From NCBI RefSeq assembly GCF_014203795.1, contig NZ_JACHJU010000006.1, positions 124,001 to 188,000 of the forward strand: a stretch of 64,000 nt of DNA, given 5' to 3'. This document shows, piece after piece, positions 9,181-18,896 of the stretch. Made by a program: the position numbers and the translations under genes. The notes under the pieces are model-generated. The model did not search any database, was not told where the DNA came from, and saw nothing but the letters and a program-made list of their open reading frames with translations. Every line of letters starts with the position of its first letter. The first letter of the stretch is position 1. The stretch is from Streptosporangium album (lineage in GTDB: Bacteria > Actinomycetota > Actinomycetes > Streptosporangiales > Streptosporangiaceae).

Positions 9181-10189
9181 CAGTGAGTCATTGTCAGCAA
9201 CCGGCGTTCACGCTGGGTGACAGCTGCCTGTGAGCTTGCTCCCGGTGGAAGAGGACGAGCGCCGCGGCGACGATACCGCCGATCTTCCAAGGGCACTTGC
9301 TGACGTTCCGCAGTGCCTTGAACCGCATCTTGAGCTGGGCGTTCGCTCGTTCGGCGAGGGCTCGGAGCGCACCGTGGACCTTGTTGTACTGGATCTGATC
9401 GTCGGTGAGTGTGCCACCCCGAGACCTCTTGTACGGCAGGCGAAACCCCATACCCGCATCGACGTAGCCGAGGTCGGCCAACGTGATCAGCCCGTCCTCG
9501 GCGGCCTTGGCCAGCGGGTCGAGGAGGCCGTGCAGGCGGGCACAGGTGAGATCGTGTTCACGGCCGGGCCGTACCTCAGAAGTCCACAGCGGGTCGCCGC
9601 CGGGGCTGGACAGGACCTGAATGTTGCCGCCGTGCTGCTTGTGTTTTCCACTCCACCACAGGTCGGCGCCGTTCGGGCCCAGGGCGCGGCAGCGGTCGGT
9701 TTCGATCAGCGTGCCATCCAGATGCAGGTGGGTGTAGCCGGCGGCCTTCGCCGCCGTGAGCGCCTCCTGTAGCGTCGGCGCCGGGGCCTTCAATACGGTG
9801 ACCCCTTCTTCGACGTACCGATCACAGGTCGCGTGCGAGATGGCGTTATCGGCGGCCAGCCGGGCGATCCGAGCGCCGTCCACCAGCCAGCGGATGATCA
9901 GAACGGCCTGCTTGAACTCGCCCAGCGCCCGAGTGCCCGCGCGGGTGCGGCGCCGTACCCGCTCGGCGCGCAACAGCCCGGCCAGAAACAGCACAACCTC
10001 GCGCGGCATGTCCAACTCGGCTGTGTAGGTGATACTGGAGGTCACGTGAAGCCCTTGTGTGCGGTGCGGTGGATCCTTCGACAAGACCCACCCCTACCAG
10101 GGGCTTCACGCTTTTCTCTACTTGATCACTCCCACGCCCGCCGTGATCGGCTACACACGGTCATCGACCGTTGCTGACAACGTCTCAGT
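9181..10189 (-). mobile_element. IS5-family insertion sequence, copy A
   Basis: A 1,001-bp element bracketed by ACTG at 9181-9184 and 10186-10189 (read on the minus strand). The ends are imperfect inverted repeats: TTGTCAGCAAC is identical in both, with matching bases outside it. The whole unit recurs at 41608-42616 in the opposite orientation with the same length. Removing 1,005 bp (the element plus one ACTG) rejoins the permease frame as Q-G-L-E-G-H. This supports a clean insertion with a short target duplication, although ACTG also borders copy B, so it may be a preferred target. Confidence 0.9.
9194..10045 (-). CDS. IS5-family DDE transposase (copy A)
   Basis: A 283-residue transposase. 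It has an N-terminal helix-turn-helix-like part (RRTRAGTRALGEFKQAV) and a DDE_Tnp_4-type catalytic core: D in HLDGTLIETDR, D in LADLGYVDAGM, E in LAERANAQLKMRF. GTG at 10043-10045 follows AAGGGCTTCAC and begins MTSSITYTAEL. An upstream TTG would add 13 poorly placed residues. It differs from the copy at 41752-42603 by only four residues (for example RLAADN against RPAADN), so both look potentially active. A hairpin spans its ribosome site (see copy B). It interrupts an ABC permease. Confidence 0.93.
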   Translation of the reverse strand: MTSSITYTAELDMPREVVLFLAGLLRAERVRRRTRAGTRALGEFKQAVLIIRWLVDGARIARLAADNAISHATCDRYVEEGVTVLKAPAPTLQEALTAAKAAGYTHLHLDGTLIETDRCRALGPNGADLWWSGKHKQHGGNIQVLSSPGGDPLWTSEVRPGREHDLTCARLHGLLDPLAKAAEDGLITLADLGYVDAGMGFRLPYKRSRGGTLTDDQIQYNKVHGALRALAERANAQLKMRFKALRNVSKCPWKIGGIVAAALVLFHREQAHRQLSPSVNAGC

Positions 10190-10563
10190 CCCTGGTAGAC
10201 GCCGAACCGGAGCAGCTCGGGTCGCTGCCTGCGCTCCTGACCGGGCATCGCGTAGGAGTCCGACTGGGCGCTCATGGTCACCGAGGTCGGCAGGCCGGCG
10301 TAGGTCTCGGCGGCCTGCGCGCGCACGGCCTGGTCGGTCCGGGCGAAGGAGTCGCCGCGCACCGGGGATTTGATCACGGCCCCGGCGGTCCCGATCGACG
10401 CCCTCTCCAGCGTCTGGCGGACGCCCCCGTCCGCCACCGAGGTGGCGTACATGGTCAGCCCGACGAGTGCCGTGGTGGCGAGCAGGATCGCGCCGAAGGC
10501 CGCGAACAGCAGGAGCGGCTCGCTGAACACCCGCCGGAATACCAACGGTGTCCGCCCCCGCAT
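10190..10563 (-). pseudogene. 5' fragment of the disrupted FtsX permease
   Basis: The start of the first exporter permease: MRGRTPLVFRRVFSEP, then a TM helix (LLLFAAFGAILLATTALVGL) and the beginning of the extracytoplasmic domain up to RFGVYQG, where the IS5-family element begins. ATG at 10563 follows GGAAGG by eight bases; an ATG at 10587 has GGGGCG too close. The rest of the gene continues at 9180. Read through the element it would run into IS sequence and stop, so only a truncated membrane stub would be made. Confidence 0.85.
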
Positions 10564-10589
10564 GGAATCCGCCTTCCGTGCATTCATCG

Positions 10590-11054
10590 CGCCCCGATGT
10601 ACGCACGTTCCGGGGAATCAGGGCCACGGACAAGTTTGCGGTGAATACGGTGATAGATCCGATATATTGCGGCAATGGGGGCGTGATATTGAAATTGTGA
10701 CATTCACCGAGCATGGGGACGCACCGAAGAGATGGACCGCTGACCGGCATCGACGGACAGGACATCATCAGGCCCTGTTCGTGGAACGACCCCAATGGTC
10801 CCGACGGCTCCCACATCTACGAGCCGAACCCCGTCCCGGACGTCAGAATCCCCCGCAAGGTCGGGCCCTTCAGACGCGGAACATGGTCGGGCGAGATGGA
10901 GAGCTTCGCCGTACGGCGGGGCAACTTGCCGCGCAAGCCGACCTATCGCCACTCGGTCGCCCACGTCGCCGTGGCTGTGCGGTACGGGACCACCGTCGTC
11001 TATCTCCGTTGGCAGGGGCCAGCCGGGCCGAGATCGCCACGGGAGAACGACCGG
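10590..11054. other. Region between permease start and integrase relic, no secure gene
   Basis: The first 110 bases are relatively AT-rich (around 10620-10700) and probably hold the promoter of the broken exporter operon. A plus-strand frame from ATG 10713 encodes about 110 residues with fairly natural composition ([20 protein letters not shown] and on to [14 protein letters not shown]), then degenerates. I recognise no family. It could be the start of a hypothetical gene cut by the event that left the integrase relic. Confidence 0.3.
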
Positions 11055-11245
11055 GCACCTCGACCACCGACACACGGCGGCGAGCCGGCTCGTGCAACAG
11101 GGGGTTCCGCTGTACAACGTTCAGAAGCTTCTTGGTCACGCTTCGTATGCGACGACTCTGCGGTACGCGCATCTGGCTCCAGATGCGCACGACGCGGCGG
11201 AGGACGCATGGTCGAAGATCAACGCGCACCGGGAGCGCCGGAGTC
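11055..11245 (+). pseudogene. Tyrosine integrase C-terminal remnant
   Basis: The frame reads [20 protein letters not shown] followed by [20 protein letters not shown] and an alanine-rich tail. This is the end of a phage-type tyrosine recombinase: H-x-x-A motif, KLLGH with the third catalytic residue, and the TLRYAHL tyrosine nucleophile. Everything upstream, including the first catalytic arginine, is missing, and the frame above is unrelated. Its tail overlaps antisense the last codons of the oxidoreductase at 11219. Probably the scar of a lost integrative element. Confidence 0.75.
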
Positions 11246-14200
11246 CTGATCATCGTTCAGCTGATCGAGGATGGCCCTGGCAGAAGCGCGGTATCTGGCC
11301 ACGTTGCGCAGCTTGACGTGCTCGTAGCCGCGGATCACGTCCGGGAGCTCGGCCAGCTCGCGGACCCGCTCCTCGTTCTCCGGGGACAGGCGCGCCAGGG
11401 CGTTGTGCACGTCGCGGGTGTACTCGGCGACCAGGCCGCGCTCGGTCCTGCGCACCCCGGCCATGCCGAACGGGTCCAGCGGGGTGCCGCGCAGCGCGCG
11501 CATGCCGTACAGCAGGCGGAAGGCCGGGTCGAACCAGGTGCCGAGGCGGATCTTGCGGTCCATGCCCAGGGCCCGGAGGACCGGCGGGTGCAGGTTGTAG
11601 GAGATCTTCGCGCCGGGACCGAACTCGGCGGCGATGCGGGCCCGCTCGGCCGGGTCGAGGTGGAGCCGGGCCACCTCGTACTCGTCCTTGTAGGCCATCA
11701 GGCGGTGCAGCTGGCGGGCGTAGGCCTCGGTGATCGGGGAGCGGTCGGCGGAGACCTCCCGCTCCCCGGCCAGGACCGCGCGGACCGCGTCGGCGTAGCG
11801 GGCGGCGTAACGCAGGTTCTGGTAGGCGGCCAGGTCGGGCACCCGTACCGCCAGGATCCGGTGGAGCTCGGTGCCGGGCGCGGCGACCGAGTCCACGAGC
11901 GCGGCGACCCGGGGGGCGGGTGGCTGCTCGGCCGGGGCCGGGGAGCCGGTCGCCCGCGACACGGCGTCGGGGTCGGCGACGACGGCCCGGCCCCAGTGGA
12001 AGGCGGCGATGGTCTTCTCGGCGGCCTTCCCGCCGTTCACCCGGATGGCCCGCTCGATCGACTCCAGGCTCAGCGGGATGAGCCCGCGCTGCCAGGCCGC
12101 GCCGACCACGATCGTGTTGGCGGGCATGTGGTCGCCGAAGAGCTTCTGGGCGAGGTCCTCGGCGTCGAGGTAGACGTTCAGCTCGCGCCGGGTCCGTGCC
12201 TCCAGCGCGCCGATCGGCGAGCCGAGACCGGTGACGTGCGTGGCCGGGTCGAGGACCATGGAGCCGGTGGGGACCAGGCTGGTGGAGACCACCGCGACGG
12301 TCCGGCCGGGGTCGGCGCCGCCCAGCTGCTTGGGGTCGGTGGCGCCGATCAGGTCGAGCGCGAGGTAGGCGTCCACGCCTCCGGTGCCGGACTGCCCGGT
12401 CCGGTCGTCGCCGCCGTCGAAGATCCGGATGTCGGAGACGACCGTGCCGCCCTTCTGGGCCAGGCCGGTCTGGTCGAGTCCGCGCGACTGCCTGCCGTCG
12501 AGCATCGCGGCGGCGCCGATGATCTGCGCCACGGACACCACGCCGGTGCCGCCGATGCCCACCAGCCGGACCGTCGTCTCCCCGGTGCGGGACTCGGGCA
12601 CGGGCATCGGGGGAGGGACCGGTACGGCGGTGCGTCCGCGGTTCTTCCCACCCGGCACGACGGTCAGGAAGGAGGGGCAGTCCCCCTCCACACACGAGTA
12701 GTCCTTGTTGCAGGACGACTGGTGGATCTCGGTCTTGCGGCCGAACTCGGTCTCCACCGGCAGCACCGACAGGCACTCCGACTTCTGCCCGCAGTCGCCG
12801 CAGCCCTCGCACACCCGCTGGTTGATCGCGATCCGCCTGACCGGGTCGGGCAGGTCGCCCTTCTTACGCAACCGCCGCTTCTCGGCCGCGCACTGCTGGT
12901 CGTGGACCAGCACGGTCACGCCGGGCGTCGCGGCCAGCTCGCGCTGCGTGTCCTCCAGCGCGGTGCGGTCGCGGACCTCGGCGATCCGCGCCAGTCTGAC
13001 CCCCCGGTAGCGCTCGGGCTCGTCGGTGGTGACGATCACCCGGCGCACGCCCTCCGCCTCCAGCCACCGGGTCAGGTCGGCCACGGCGAGGGACGGGGTG
13101 ATCGTCTGTCCGCCCGTCATGGCGATGGCGCTGTTGTAGAGCAGCTTGTAGGTGATGTTGACGCCCGCGCCCACCGCGGCGCGTACGGCGAGTGAGCCCG
13201 AGTGGTGGAAGGTGCCGTCACCCAGGTTCTGGAAGATGTGCGGGGTGTCGGTGAACGGCGCCTGGCCGATCCACTGCGTGCCCTCGCCGCCCATCTGGGT
13301 CAGACCCGTCAGGGTGCCCTTGCCCTCGCGGTTGAGCACCACCATCGTGTGGCAGCCGATCCCCGCGCCCACCGGGGCGTTGTCCGGGACGGCGGTGGAG
13401 CGGTTGTGCGGGCAGCCCGAGCAGAAGAACGGGGTGCGCTGGGGGCCGAGCAGCTTCAGCGGCGCCGGGCGGGAGATCACGGTCAGCCCCTGGGCGATCC
13501 GGTCGCGCACCTCCGGTGTGAACCGCCCGCCCGCGCCGGAGACGGCCTGTTCCGCGGCACCGGAGGAGGACTCGACCGGCACCGCCGCGGCGGGTCCGTC
13601 CAGCCCCTTGCGGCGCAGCCGGAACGCGATCGCCCGGGCGGCCAGGTCGGCGTCGACGCCCCCGGCCCGCGGGATCAGGGCGGCGCCGTTCTCGTCGAGC
13701 TTGCCCAGCACGCGTGGGGCGTCGGCGGTGCCGTACAGGACGTCCTTGACCAGGGTCTCCAGCAGCGGACCCTTCTCCTCGACGACCAGGATCTCCTCCA
13801 GCCCGCGGGCGAAGGTCCGGACGATCTCCGGCTCCAGCGGCCAGATCATGCCGATCTTGAGGATGCGGATGCCGAGCTCGGCCGGGTCCACGCCCAGTCT
13901 GCGGAACCCCTCACGCACGTCGTGGTAGGCCGTGCCGGAGGCGACGATGCCGAGCCACGCCTCCCGGGGGTCCACCGTGACCTGGTTGAGGTGGTTCTCC
14001 CTGGCGTAGGCACGGGCCAGCTCCAGCCGGGGGCCGACCAGCGTGCGCTCCATCTCCAGCGACCAGGGGGTGAGCAGGGTGGCGTCCGGCGTGTGCCGGT
14101 ACGGCCTGCCCTCGTGCTCGACGACGGGCATGACGGGGACCACCCGGCCGGGACCGACGCCGACCGTGCCGGTGGCGTCCACCACGTTGGTGACCGTCTT

Positions 14201-14809
14201 AACCGCCACCCACAGGCCGCTCGCCCGGGAGGCCGCGATCGCGTGGCGGCCCAGGTCGAGCAGCTCCTGGACGCTGCCCGGATGGATGATCGGCATGCCC
14301 ATCGCGGCGAGCGCGCTCTCGGTGGCCGAGGGGAGCGTCGAGGACTTGCAGGTCGGGTCGTCGCCGCAGAAGGCGATCAGGCCGCCCTGGGGGTGGGCGC
14401 CGACGAAGTTGCCGTGCCGCAGGGCGTCGGCCGCGCGGTCGACGCCGGGGGCCTTGCCGTACCAGACGCCCAGGACACCCGCCTTGCGCGGCCGGGGGAG
14501 CACGGGCACGAGCTGGCTGCCCCAGACGGCGGTGGCACCCAGCTCCTCGTTCTGGCCCGGCCGGTGCACGATGTCGAGCGGTCCGGTGTGCCTGTGCGAG
14601 CGGGCGAGCTCCTGGTCGAAGCCGCCGAGCGGGGAGCCGGGGTAGCCCGACACCATCGCGCCCGTGTCGAGGCCGGCGGAGCGGTCGGCGCGCATCTGGT
14701 CGAGGATCACTCGGACCAGCGCCTGCGTTCCGGTCATGAAGACCTGCCCGGCCTCAAGGACGTAGCGGTCCTCGGAGGTCACCTCGCGGGCGTCGGCGAT
14801 GATCGTCAT
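11219..14809 (-). CDS. Indolepyruvate ferredoxin oxidoreductase, fused alpha-beta form
   Basis: A 1,196-residue enzyme converting arylpyruvates (from aromatic amino acid transamination) to aryl-acetyl-CoA with ferredoxin reduction. The N-terminal pyruvate-oxidoreductase half contains [14 protein letters not shown]. The thiamine diphosphate domain is marked by [12 protein letters not shown] and [20 protein letters not shown]. Ferredoxin-like cysteines follow as [13 protein letters not shown] and [15 protein letters not shown]. The C-terminal gamma-type domain contains [23 protein letters not shown] at 14809 ([10 protein letters not shown]) follows GGGA by eight bases; the longer upstream frame has no suitable start. 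It is divergent from an Lrp/AsnC regulator, the usual actinobacterial arrangement for aromatic amino acid catabolism. Confidence 0.95.
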   Translation of the reverse strand: MTIIADAREVTSEDRYVLEAGQVFMTGTQALVRVILDQMRADRSAGLDTGAMVSGYPGSPLGGFDQELARSHRHTGPLDIVHRPGQNEELGATAVWGSQLVPVLPRPRKAGVLGVWYGKAPGVDRAADALRHGNFVGAHPQGGLIAFCGDDPTCKSSTLPSATESALAAMGMPIIHPGSVQELLDLGRHAIAASRASGLWVAVKTVTNVVDATGTVGVGPGRVVPVMPVVEHEGRPYRHTPDATLLTPWSLEMERTLVGPRLELARAYARENHLNQVTVDPREAWLGIVASGTAYHDVREGFRRLGVDPAELGIRILKIGMIWPLEPEIVRTFARGLEEILVVEEKGPLLETLVKDVLYGTADAPRVLGKLDENGAALIPRAGGVDADLAARAIAFRLRRKGLDGPAAAVPVESSSGAAEQAVSGAGGRFTPEVRDRIAQGLTVISRPAPLKLLGPQRTPFFCSGCPHNRSTAVPDNAPVGAGIGCHTMVVLNREGKGTLTGLTQMGGEGTQWIGQAPFTDTPHIFQNLGDGTFHHSGSLAVRAAVGAGVNITYKLLYNSAIAMTGGQTITPSLAVADLTRWLEAEGVRRVIVTTDEPERYRGVRLARIAEVRDRTALEDTQRELAATPGVTVLVHDQQCAAEKRRLRKKGDLPDPVRRIAINQRVCEGCGDCGQKSECLSVLPVETEFGRKTEIHQSSCNKDYSCVEGDCPSFLTVVPGGKNRGRTAVPVPPPMPVPESRTGETTVRLVGIGGTGVVSVAQIIGAAAMLDGRQSRGLDQTGLAQKGGTVVSDIRIFDGGDDRTGQSGTGGVDAYLALDLIGATDPKQLGGADPGRTVAVVSTSLVPTGSMVLDPATHVTGLGSPIGALEARTRRELNVYLDAEDLAQKLFGDHMPANTIVVGAAWQRGLIPLSLESIERAIRVNGGKAAEKTIAAFHWGRAVVADPDAVSRATGSPAPAEQPPAPRVAALVDSVAAPGTELHRILAVRVPDLAAYQNLRYAARYADAVRAVLAGEREVSADRSPITEAYARQLHRLMAYKDEYEVARLHLDPAERARIAAEFGPGAKISYNLHPPVLRALGMDRKIRLGTWFDPAFRLLYGMRALRGTPLDPFGMAGVRRTERGLVAEYTRDVHNALARLSPENEERVRELAELPDVIRGYEHVKLRNVARYRASARAILDQLNDDQDSGAPGAR

Positions 14810-14897
14810 GATCGTGGTCCCGTCTGTCTGCGCCGTTCTGGCTGCCGCAAGGTTATGCCAGGGGAGACGGAATCCGATGTCAACATTTATAGCCATT

Positions 14898-14915
14898 GAT
14901 GCTCTGGTTAGCATC
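14898..14915. promoter_or_regulatory. Palindrome in the oxidoreductase/Lrp divergent promoter
   Basis: GATGCT (14898-14903) and AGCATC (14910-14915) form a perfect inverted repeat with a six-base spacer, ending eight bases before the Lrp ATG. The surrounding sequence is unusually AT-rich for this genome. It is a plausible Lrp/AsnC binding site for autoregulation and for the divergent oxidoreductase. Confidence 0.5.
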
Positions 14916-14922
14916 TATTGCC

Positions 14923-15375
14923 ATGGATGCAACTGATCGCGCAATTCTCGGGCTTCTGCAGGTGGAGGGGCGGCTCAGCAACCTCGAGCTCGCCGAGCGG
15001 GTACGGCTGACCCCGTCACCGTGCCTGCGCCGGGTCCGCAACCTGGAGGAGTCGGGGGTGATCACCGGCTACCGTGCCGTGGTCGACCCGGCCGCCGTCG
15101 GGCGCGGGTTCCAGGTTCTCGCCTACGTCGAGCTCGAGGGGCAGGACGCCGAGACCGTCACCGCTTTCGAGGCGGCCGTCATGAAGATCGACGACGTGAT
15201 CGAGTGCCTGCGCATGTTCGGCCGGCCCGACTACGTGCTGCGGGTCGCCGTGCCCGACATGGACGCCTACAGCCAGCTCTGTCTGGAGAAGCTCGGCCGT
15301 CTGCCCGGACTCGACAAGCTCACCTCCCAGATCGCTATGAAAGCCCTCAAGCCGGGTGGTGCTCTGCCGCTGTGA
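14923..15375 (+). CDS. Lrp/AsnC-family transcriptional regulator
   Basis: A 150-residue feast/famine regulator. The N-terminal helix-turn-helix covers residues 3-45 (LDxA-type start MDATDRAILGLLQVEGRLSN). The C-terminal RAM ligand-binding domain contains RAVVDPAAVGRGFQVLAYVE and the glycine-rich motif before PDYVLRVAVPDMDAY. The ATG at 14923 is chosen from homologous family starts; the upstream in-frame ATG at 14896 would enter the promoter. Divergent from indolepyruvate ferredoxin oxidoreductase, so it probably senses an aromatic or branched amino acid and controls that gene. It converges on the phosphatase gene, with three bases between the stop codons. Confidence 0.94.
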   Translation: MDATDRAILGLLQVEGRLSNLELAERVRLTPSPCLRRVRNLEESGVITGYRAVVDPAAVGRGFQVLAYVELEGQDAETVTAFEAAVMKIDDVIECLRMFGRPDYVLRVAVPDMDAYSQLCLEKLGRLPGLDKLTSQIAMKALKPGGALPL

Positions 15376-15378
15376 CCG

Positions 15379-17484
15379 TCAGCGCCACGTGATCGGCCCG
15401 GCGCCGGCCCGAGAAGGTGAGACCCGCTCATCGAGGAGATCGGACGGCAGGCGTACGGCGATCATCGCGATGTCGTCGTCCCCGCCGTCGGCAAGCGTGG
15501 CCAGCAACTCGTCGCAGAACGCCTCCAGGGGCCTCCTGGCGAGCCGCGCGGCGTGGTGGCGTAGCCGGTCCAGGCCCTCGCCGATGTCCTCACCCGGCCG
15601 TTCGACGAGGCCGTCGGTGTAGAGGAGCAGCGTGCCGCCCGGCGGCAGCGGCTCGACGGCGCTGGCGCGCGGGCCGTCGCGGAGCACGCCGAGGATCGGG
15701 GCGCGTGCCCCCTCCAGGAAGCGGCTGCCGCCGTCATCGGTGACCATGAGGGGTGGCGGATGCCCGGCCACGGAGTAGCTCAGCCGCCATGGGCCGTCCT
15801 CCGGTCTCTCGACACGGGCCAGGACGCAGGTCACGGTCTCCTCGCCGTACAGGGTCTCCATGGCGATGTCCAGGCGCCTCAGGATGTCCCCGACCGGTTC
15901 CTCTCGGTCGACCGCCAGCCCCCTGAGCATGTTGCGTATCTGGCTCATGGTGACGGCGGCGGGCAGGTCGTGGCCGGCCACGTCCCCGATCGTCAGCATC
16001 GTGGCGCCGTCGCGCAGCCGGAAGCAGTCGTACCAGTCGCCACCGACCTCGGCGGCGGCGGGACTCGGCCGGTAGCGGGAGGCGATCTGCAGGCCCGGTA
16101 CGGCGGGCGGTTCCGGGAGCAGGCTGTGCTGCAGGGCGAGTGCCACGCGCTGCGTGCGCCGGTATTCGATGGCGTTGCTGAGAGGGTCGTGCGCGTGGTC
16201 GAACATCTGGCTGATCAGGGCGACGTCGGCCATGCTGATCGGGGTGCGTTCCCCGCAGGCGGAGGCGGACACCACGGCCGCCACGGTGCCGTCGACGATC
16301 ACGGGCACCAGGACCACGCTGTTGGCCCTGGCCGAGACGAGCCACGCCTCGGCCGCCGCCGGCGCGGCGCCGGGGGCGGGCTTTCCCGGAGGGAACGTCC
16401 TGTGCACGGGACGGCGGCGCCGTACCGTGTACGTGAATATGTTCTCGGTATCGAAGGTCTCCTCGCCTCTCTCCGGCAGCTCGGGCAGCCCCGGCCGCAC
16501 GGCCGAGACGGCATGGTGCGCCGAGATCGGTGAGGCCTCGGGACGGTCCGGGGTCTGGGGGAGCAGGTAGATGATGCACCCGTCGGCCAGGTCCGGCACG
16601 ATCACGTGGGTCAGCGCGGTGAGCATCTCCTCCAGGCGCGTGATGTCGGCGGTGGCGGCGGCAGCACGGTCGAGCAGCTCACGGCGCCGGCTCTCCTGCC
16701 ACTCCTGCTCGATGTCGGTGCAGGTGCCCACCCACTCCACCACGCTCTCGCCTTCGAGCACCGGCACGGCGCGGATGCCGAAATGCCGGTAGGAGCCGTC
16801 CGCCAGCCGGAGCCGGTAGGCGTGCTCCCACAGGGGGACCACCTGCTCGAGCGCCTCCTTCCACGCCCGGGCGGTCGGCTCGCGGTCGCAGTGGTGGAGG
16901 GCGTTCAGCCACCCGTCTCCCCTGAACTCCTCCCATGACTGCCCGGTCATCCTCTCCCAGCTCGGGCTCGGCTCGATGAAACCGCCTTCGGCGTCGGCCA
17001 CCCAGAACATCTGCACGCCGACGCTCCCCAGCTTCTGGTAGCGCTGGAGAAGGCGGCGCTGGTTCTCGGCGAGGGACTGGATCTGCCGGGCGGCGGTGAC
17101 CTGCTCGGTGACCTCGGCGGACACCAGCAGCACCCCGCGCTCACCGTCGCCGAGGGCGATCTCCGACAGGCTGAAGGTGAAGAAGCGCTCCTGCGGGCCG
17201 GCGTCGGCGTAGGCGAGCTTCACGGGGGCCGCGGTGACGGTCACCGGCTGCCCGCTCGCCAGGACCTGGTCGGCCAGCCCGTAGTAGTAGTCACGGTCGG
17301 GATGTCCGCTGAACGCCTCCTGGGCGAGGGCCTTGAGCGTCCTGTCGCCGAAGATCGCCCGATAGACGGCGTTGGCGTACACCAGCCGGCGGTCTCGTTC
17401 CCTGGTGACCGCCACCCCGACGGGGGCCGGGTCGAACACCTCCAGCCCCAGCTCGCTGGATCTCTCGTCCGGGGCGGCTCTCAT
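15379..17484 (-). CDS. PAS-PAS-GAF-SpoIIE protein phosphatase
   Basis: A 701-residue cytosolic PP2C-type serine phosphatase, likely acting on an anti-sigma-factor antagonist in a stress or developmental partner switch. Order: PAS (about residues 12-125; DPAPVGVAVTRERDRRLVYA), a second PAS (about 150-270; MFWVADAEGGFIEPSPSWER), a GAF-like region (about 280-440), and the SpoIIE domain. The metal-binding aspartates appear in EVGGDWYDCFRL, TIGDVAGHDLPAAV, LLLYTDGLVERPG and GGDDDIAMIAVRL. I chose ATG 17484, seven bases after GGGAAG, over an upstream GTG. No kinase domain or anti-sigma gene is next to it, so its target is unknown. Confidence 0.93.
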   Translation of the reverse strand: MRAAPDERSSELGLEVFDPAPVGVAVTRERDRRLVYANAVYRAIFGDRTLKALAQEAFSGHPDRDYYYGLADQVLASGQPVTVTAAPVKLAYADAGPQERFFTFSLSEIALGDGERGVLLVSAEVTEQVTAARQIQSLAENQRRLLQRYQKLGSVGVQMFWVADAEGGFIEPSPSWERMTGQSWEEFRGDGWLNALHHCDREPTARAWKEALEQVVPLWEHAYRLRLADGSYRHFGIRAVPVLEGESVVEWVGTCTDIEQEWQESRRRELLDRAAAATADITRLEEMLTALTHVIVPDLADGCIIYLLPQTPDRPEASPISAHHAVSAVRPGLPELPERGEETFDTENIFTYTVRRRRPVHRTFPPGKPAPGAAPAAAEAWLVSARANSVVLVPVIVDGTVAAVVSASACGERTPISMADVALISQMFDHAHDPLSNAIEYRRTQRVALALQHSLLPEPPAVPGLQIASRYRPSPAAAEVGGDWYDCFRLRDGATMLTIGDVAGHDLPAAVTMSQIRNMLRGLAVDREEPVGDILRRLDIAMETLYGEETVTCVLARVERPEDGPWRLSYSVAGHPPPLMVTDDGGSRFLEGARAPILGVLRDGPRASAVEPLPPGGTLLLYTDGLVERPGEDIGEGLDRLRHHAARLARRPLEAFCDELLATLADGGDDDIAMIAVRLPSDLLDERVSPSRAGAGPITWR

Positions 17485-17824
17485 GGGGCTTCCCACAGCT
17501 GAGGCCTCTCCATGAAGCGGACATTAGTGGTGCATCTGACCCGATTGGGTCGTATATCCAAACAGTTCGGATATATATGGACGACGGTTGCCGTCGAACC
17601 CCGAAGATCTACCTTGTCTTCAACGGCGCGAGCGAGGTCCGCCGCCGCCTCGTCGTCGGCCGATCCCGGCATCGCCGGATGACGGATAGGCCGCCGGATC
17701 ATGGCCCGGCTGAGCCCGAGGTGGGCGACAAGGCCGGCGAGCCCGTCATAGGCCCATTCGACCCGCCGGTCTCCGCCTCCGGGAGTGATCGTGCCCCGAG
17801 CCGGCAGGGAAGTACGATCGACCA
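17485..17824. promoter_or_regulatory. Phosphatase/Nudix divergent region with AT-rich inverted repeat
   Basis: Within this 340-bp gap TATATCC (17553-17559) and GGATATA (17569-17575) form a perfect seven-base inverted repeat with a nine-base spacer, about 70 bp upstream of the phosphatase start. It is very AT-rich for this genome and may be an operator or promoter element. A minus-strand frame of 114 codons crosses the gap but starts with TTG inside the Nudix start, has no ribosome site and no recognisable domain, so I do not call it. Confidence 0.45.
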
Positions 17825-18361
17825 ATGACCGAAATGACCGAGACCACGCCCGGCTGGCTCACTCCTGAGGAGTTGGAGTCGGCGCGTGCGCGGATGCCGA
17901 TCCTCTACGTCGACGCCGTGCCGGTGCGGGTCGACGACGCCGGAGTGGTCACGCATGTCGGCCTGCTGTTACGCATCGGATCGGACGGGACGGTCAGCCG
18001 CGCCCTCGTCTCCGGGCGCGTGCTCCTTCATGAGCGCGTCCGCGACGCGCTCATGCGCCACCTGGAGAAGGACCTCGGCCCGGTGGCGCTGCCTCGCGTC
18101 CCGGCCTCTCCGCAGCCGTTCACCATCGCCGAGTACTTTCCGACGCAGGGTGTCACGTCCTATCACGACCCCCGGCAGCACGCGGTGTCCCTCGCCTACG
18201 TCGTCCCGGTCGCGGGAGACTGCCGGCCCCGGCAGGACGCCCTGGACCTTGTCTGGTTCACGCCGCAGGAGGCCGCGTCGCCGCTGGTACAGCAGGAGAT
18301 GCCCGGTGGACAGGGCACCCTGCTGAAGCAGGCTCTCGCGTACGTCGGCTGCCTTCCCTGA
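17825..18361 (+). CDS. Nudix-like DUF4916 protein
   Basis: A 178-residue actinobacterial protein of the DUF4916 family, a Nudix-fold relative. It begins TPGWLTPEELESARARMPIL, the family's usual N-terminus, followed by YVDAVPVRVDDAG and a core with RALVSGRVLLHERVRDAL in place of a canonical Nudix box. The strict GX5EX7REUXEEXGU motif is absent, so hydrolase activity is doubtful. The end LDLVWFTPQEA is typical of Nudix C-termini. An AGGGAAG lies about 13 bases before ATG 17825; the second in-frame ATG at 17834 is an alternative. It stands alone between divergent and convergent neighbours. The substrate is unknown. Confidence 0.85.
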   Translation: MTEMTETTPGWLTPEELESARARMPILYVDAVPVRVDDAGVVTHVGLLLRIGSDGTVSRALVSGRVLLHERVRDALMRHLEKDLGPVALPRVPASPQPFTIAEYFPTQGVTSYHDPRQHAVSLAYVVPVAGDCRPRQDALDLVWFTPQEAASPLVQQEMPGGQGTLLKQALAYVGCLP

Positions 18362-18701
18362 CATCCCGGGGTGTGACACGGCTTACGCGAGGAGCACGGT
18401 GATCCGGCCTCCGGAGCAGGCCGGCGCAGGATGTGTGGTGGAGGGGATTGATGGAGGGGATTGAGCGCCGGCGTCACGGCGCCGGGTGGATCCCGAGGGC
18501 GGCGCAGGCCGGCCGGATCCTCACCACGCGCAGGAGTTTGTCGAGGTCGGCAGCCTCGACCTCGACGTATCTGCTGATCACTTTCTTTACCGTGACAGGG
18601 GAACCCCGCCGGGCGTCACGGAACAGCGACGATCCTCACCACGAATCCCTCCGAAAGACTCGTGGGAGCCGGGTCCGACGTCACCGTCGACCCTCCTGGC
18701 C
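18362..18701. other. Intergenic region, possible 35-residue ORF
   Basis: I see no recognisable gene in these 340 bases. A minus-strand GTG (18579-18581) to TGA (18474-18476) frame would encode a charged 35-residue peptide containing SRYVEVEAADLDKLLRVVRI. It lies downstream of the XRE-DUF397 pair but has no good ribosome site. Treat it as doubtful. Confidence 0.25.
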
Positions 18702-18896
18702 TCAGACGGAGTCGGTCTTGATCCGGGTCAGGAAGTCACTCCACACGGTGGGGGAGAACAGCAGGGCCGGCCCGCCGGGGTTCTTGCTGTCGCGGACGGC
18801 GACGACGCCGGGGAGGTTGACGGCCACCTCGACGCACTCGCCGCCGTTGCCGTTGCTGCGGCTGCTCTTGTGCCACCGTGCACCGGTCAGATCCAT
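18702..18896 (-). CDS. DUF397 protein
   Basis: A 64-residue DUF397 protein. It has the family's diagnostic features: WHKSSRSNGNGGECVEVA at residues 8-25 and VAVRDSKNPGGPALLFSPT at 32-50. In actinobacteria DUF397 proteins are paired with Scr1-type XRE regulators, and in Streptomyces such pairs behave like regulator-modulator or toxin-antitoxin-like modules. The ATG at 18896 overlaps the end of the upstream XRE gene by ten bases, so the two are co-transcribed and translationally coupled. Confidence 0.95.
   Translation of the reverse strand: MDLTGARWHKSSRSNGNGGECVEVAVNLPGVVAVRDSKNPGGPALLFSPTVWSDFLTRIKTDSV

Noticed and set aside
10370-14899. Very long plus-strand frames opposite the oxidoreductase
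   Set aside because: Shadow of a clearly recognised gene; composition rich in Arg, Gly and His without motifs.
17577-17828. Frames on both strands in the phosphatase/Nudix gap
   Set aside because: No ribosome sites, low-complexity composition and overlap with an inverted repeat.
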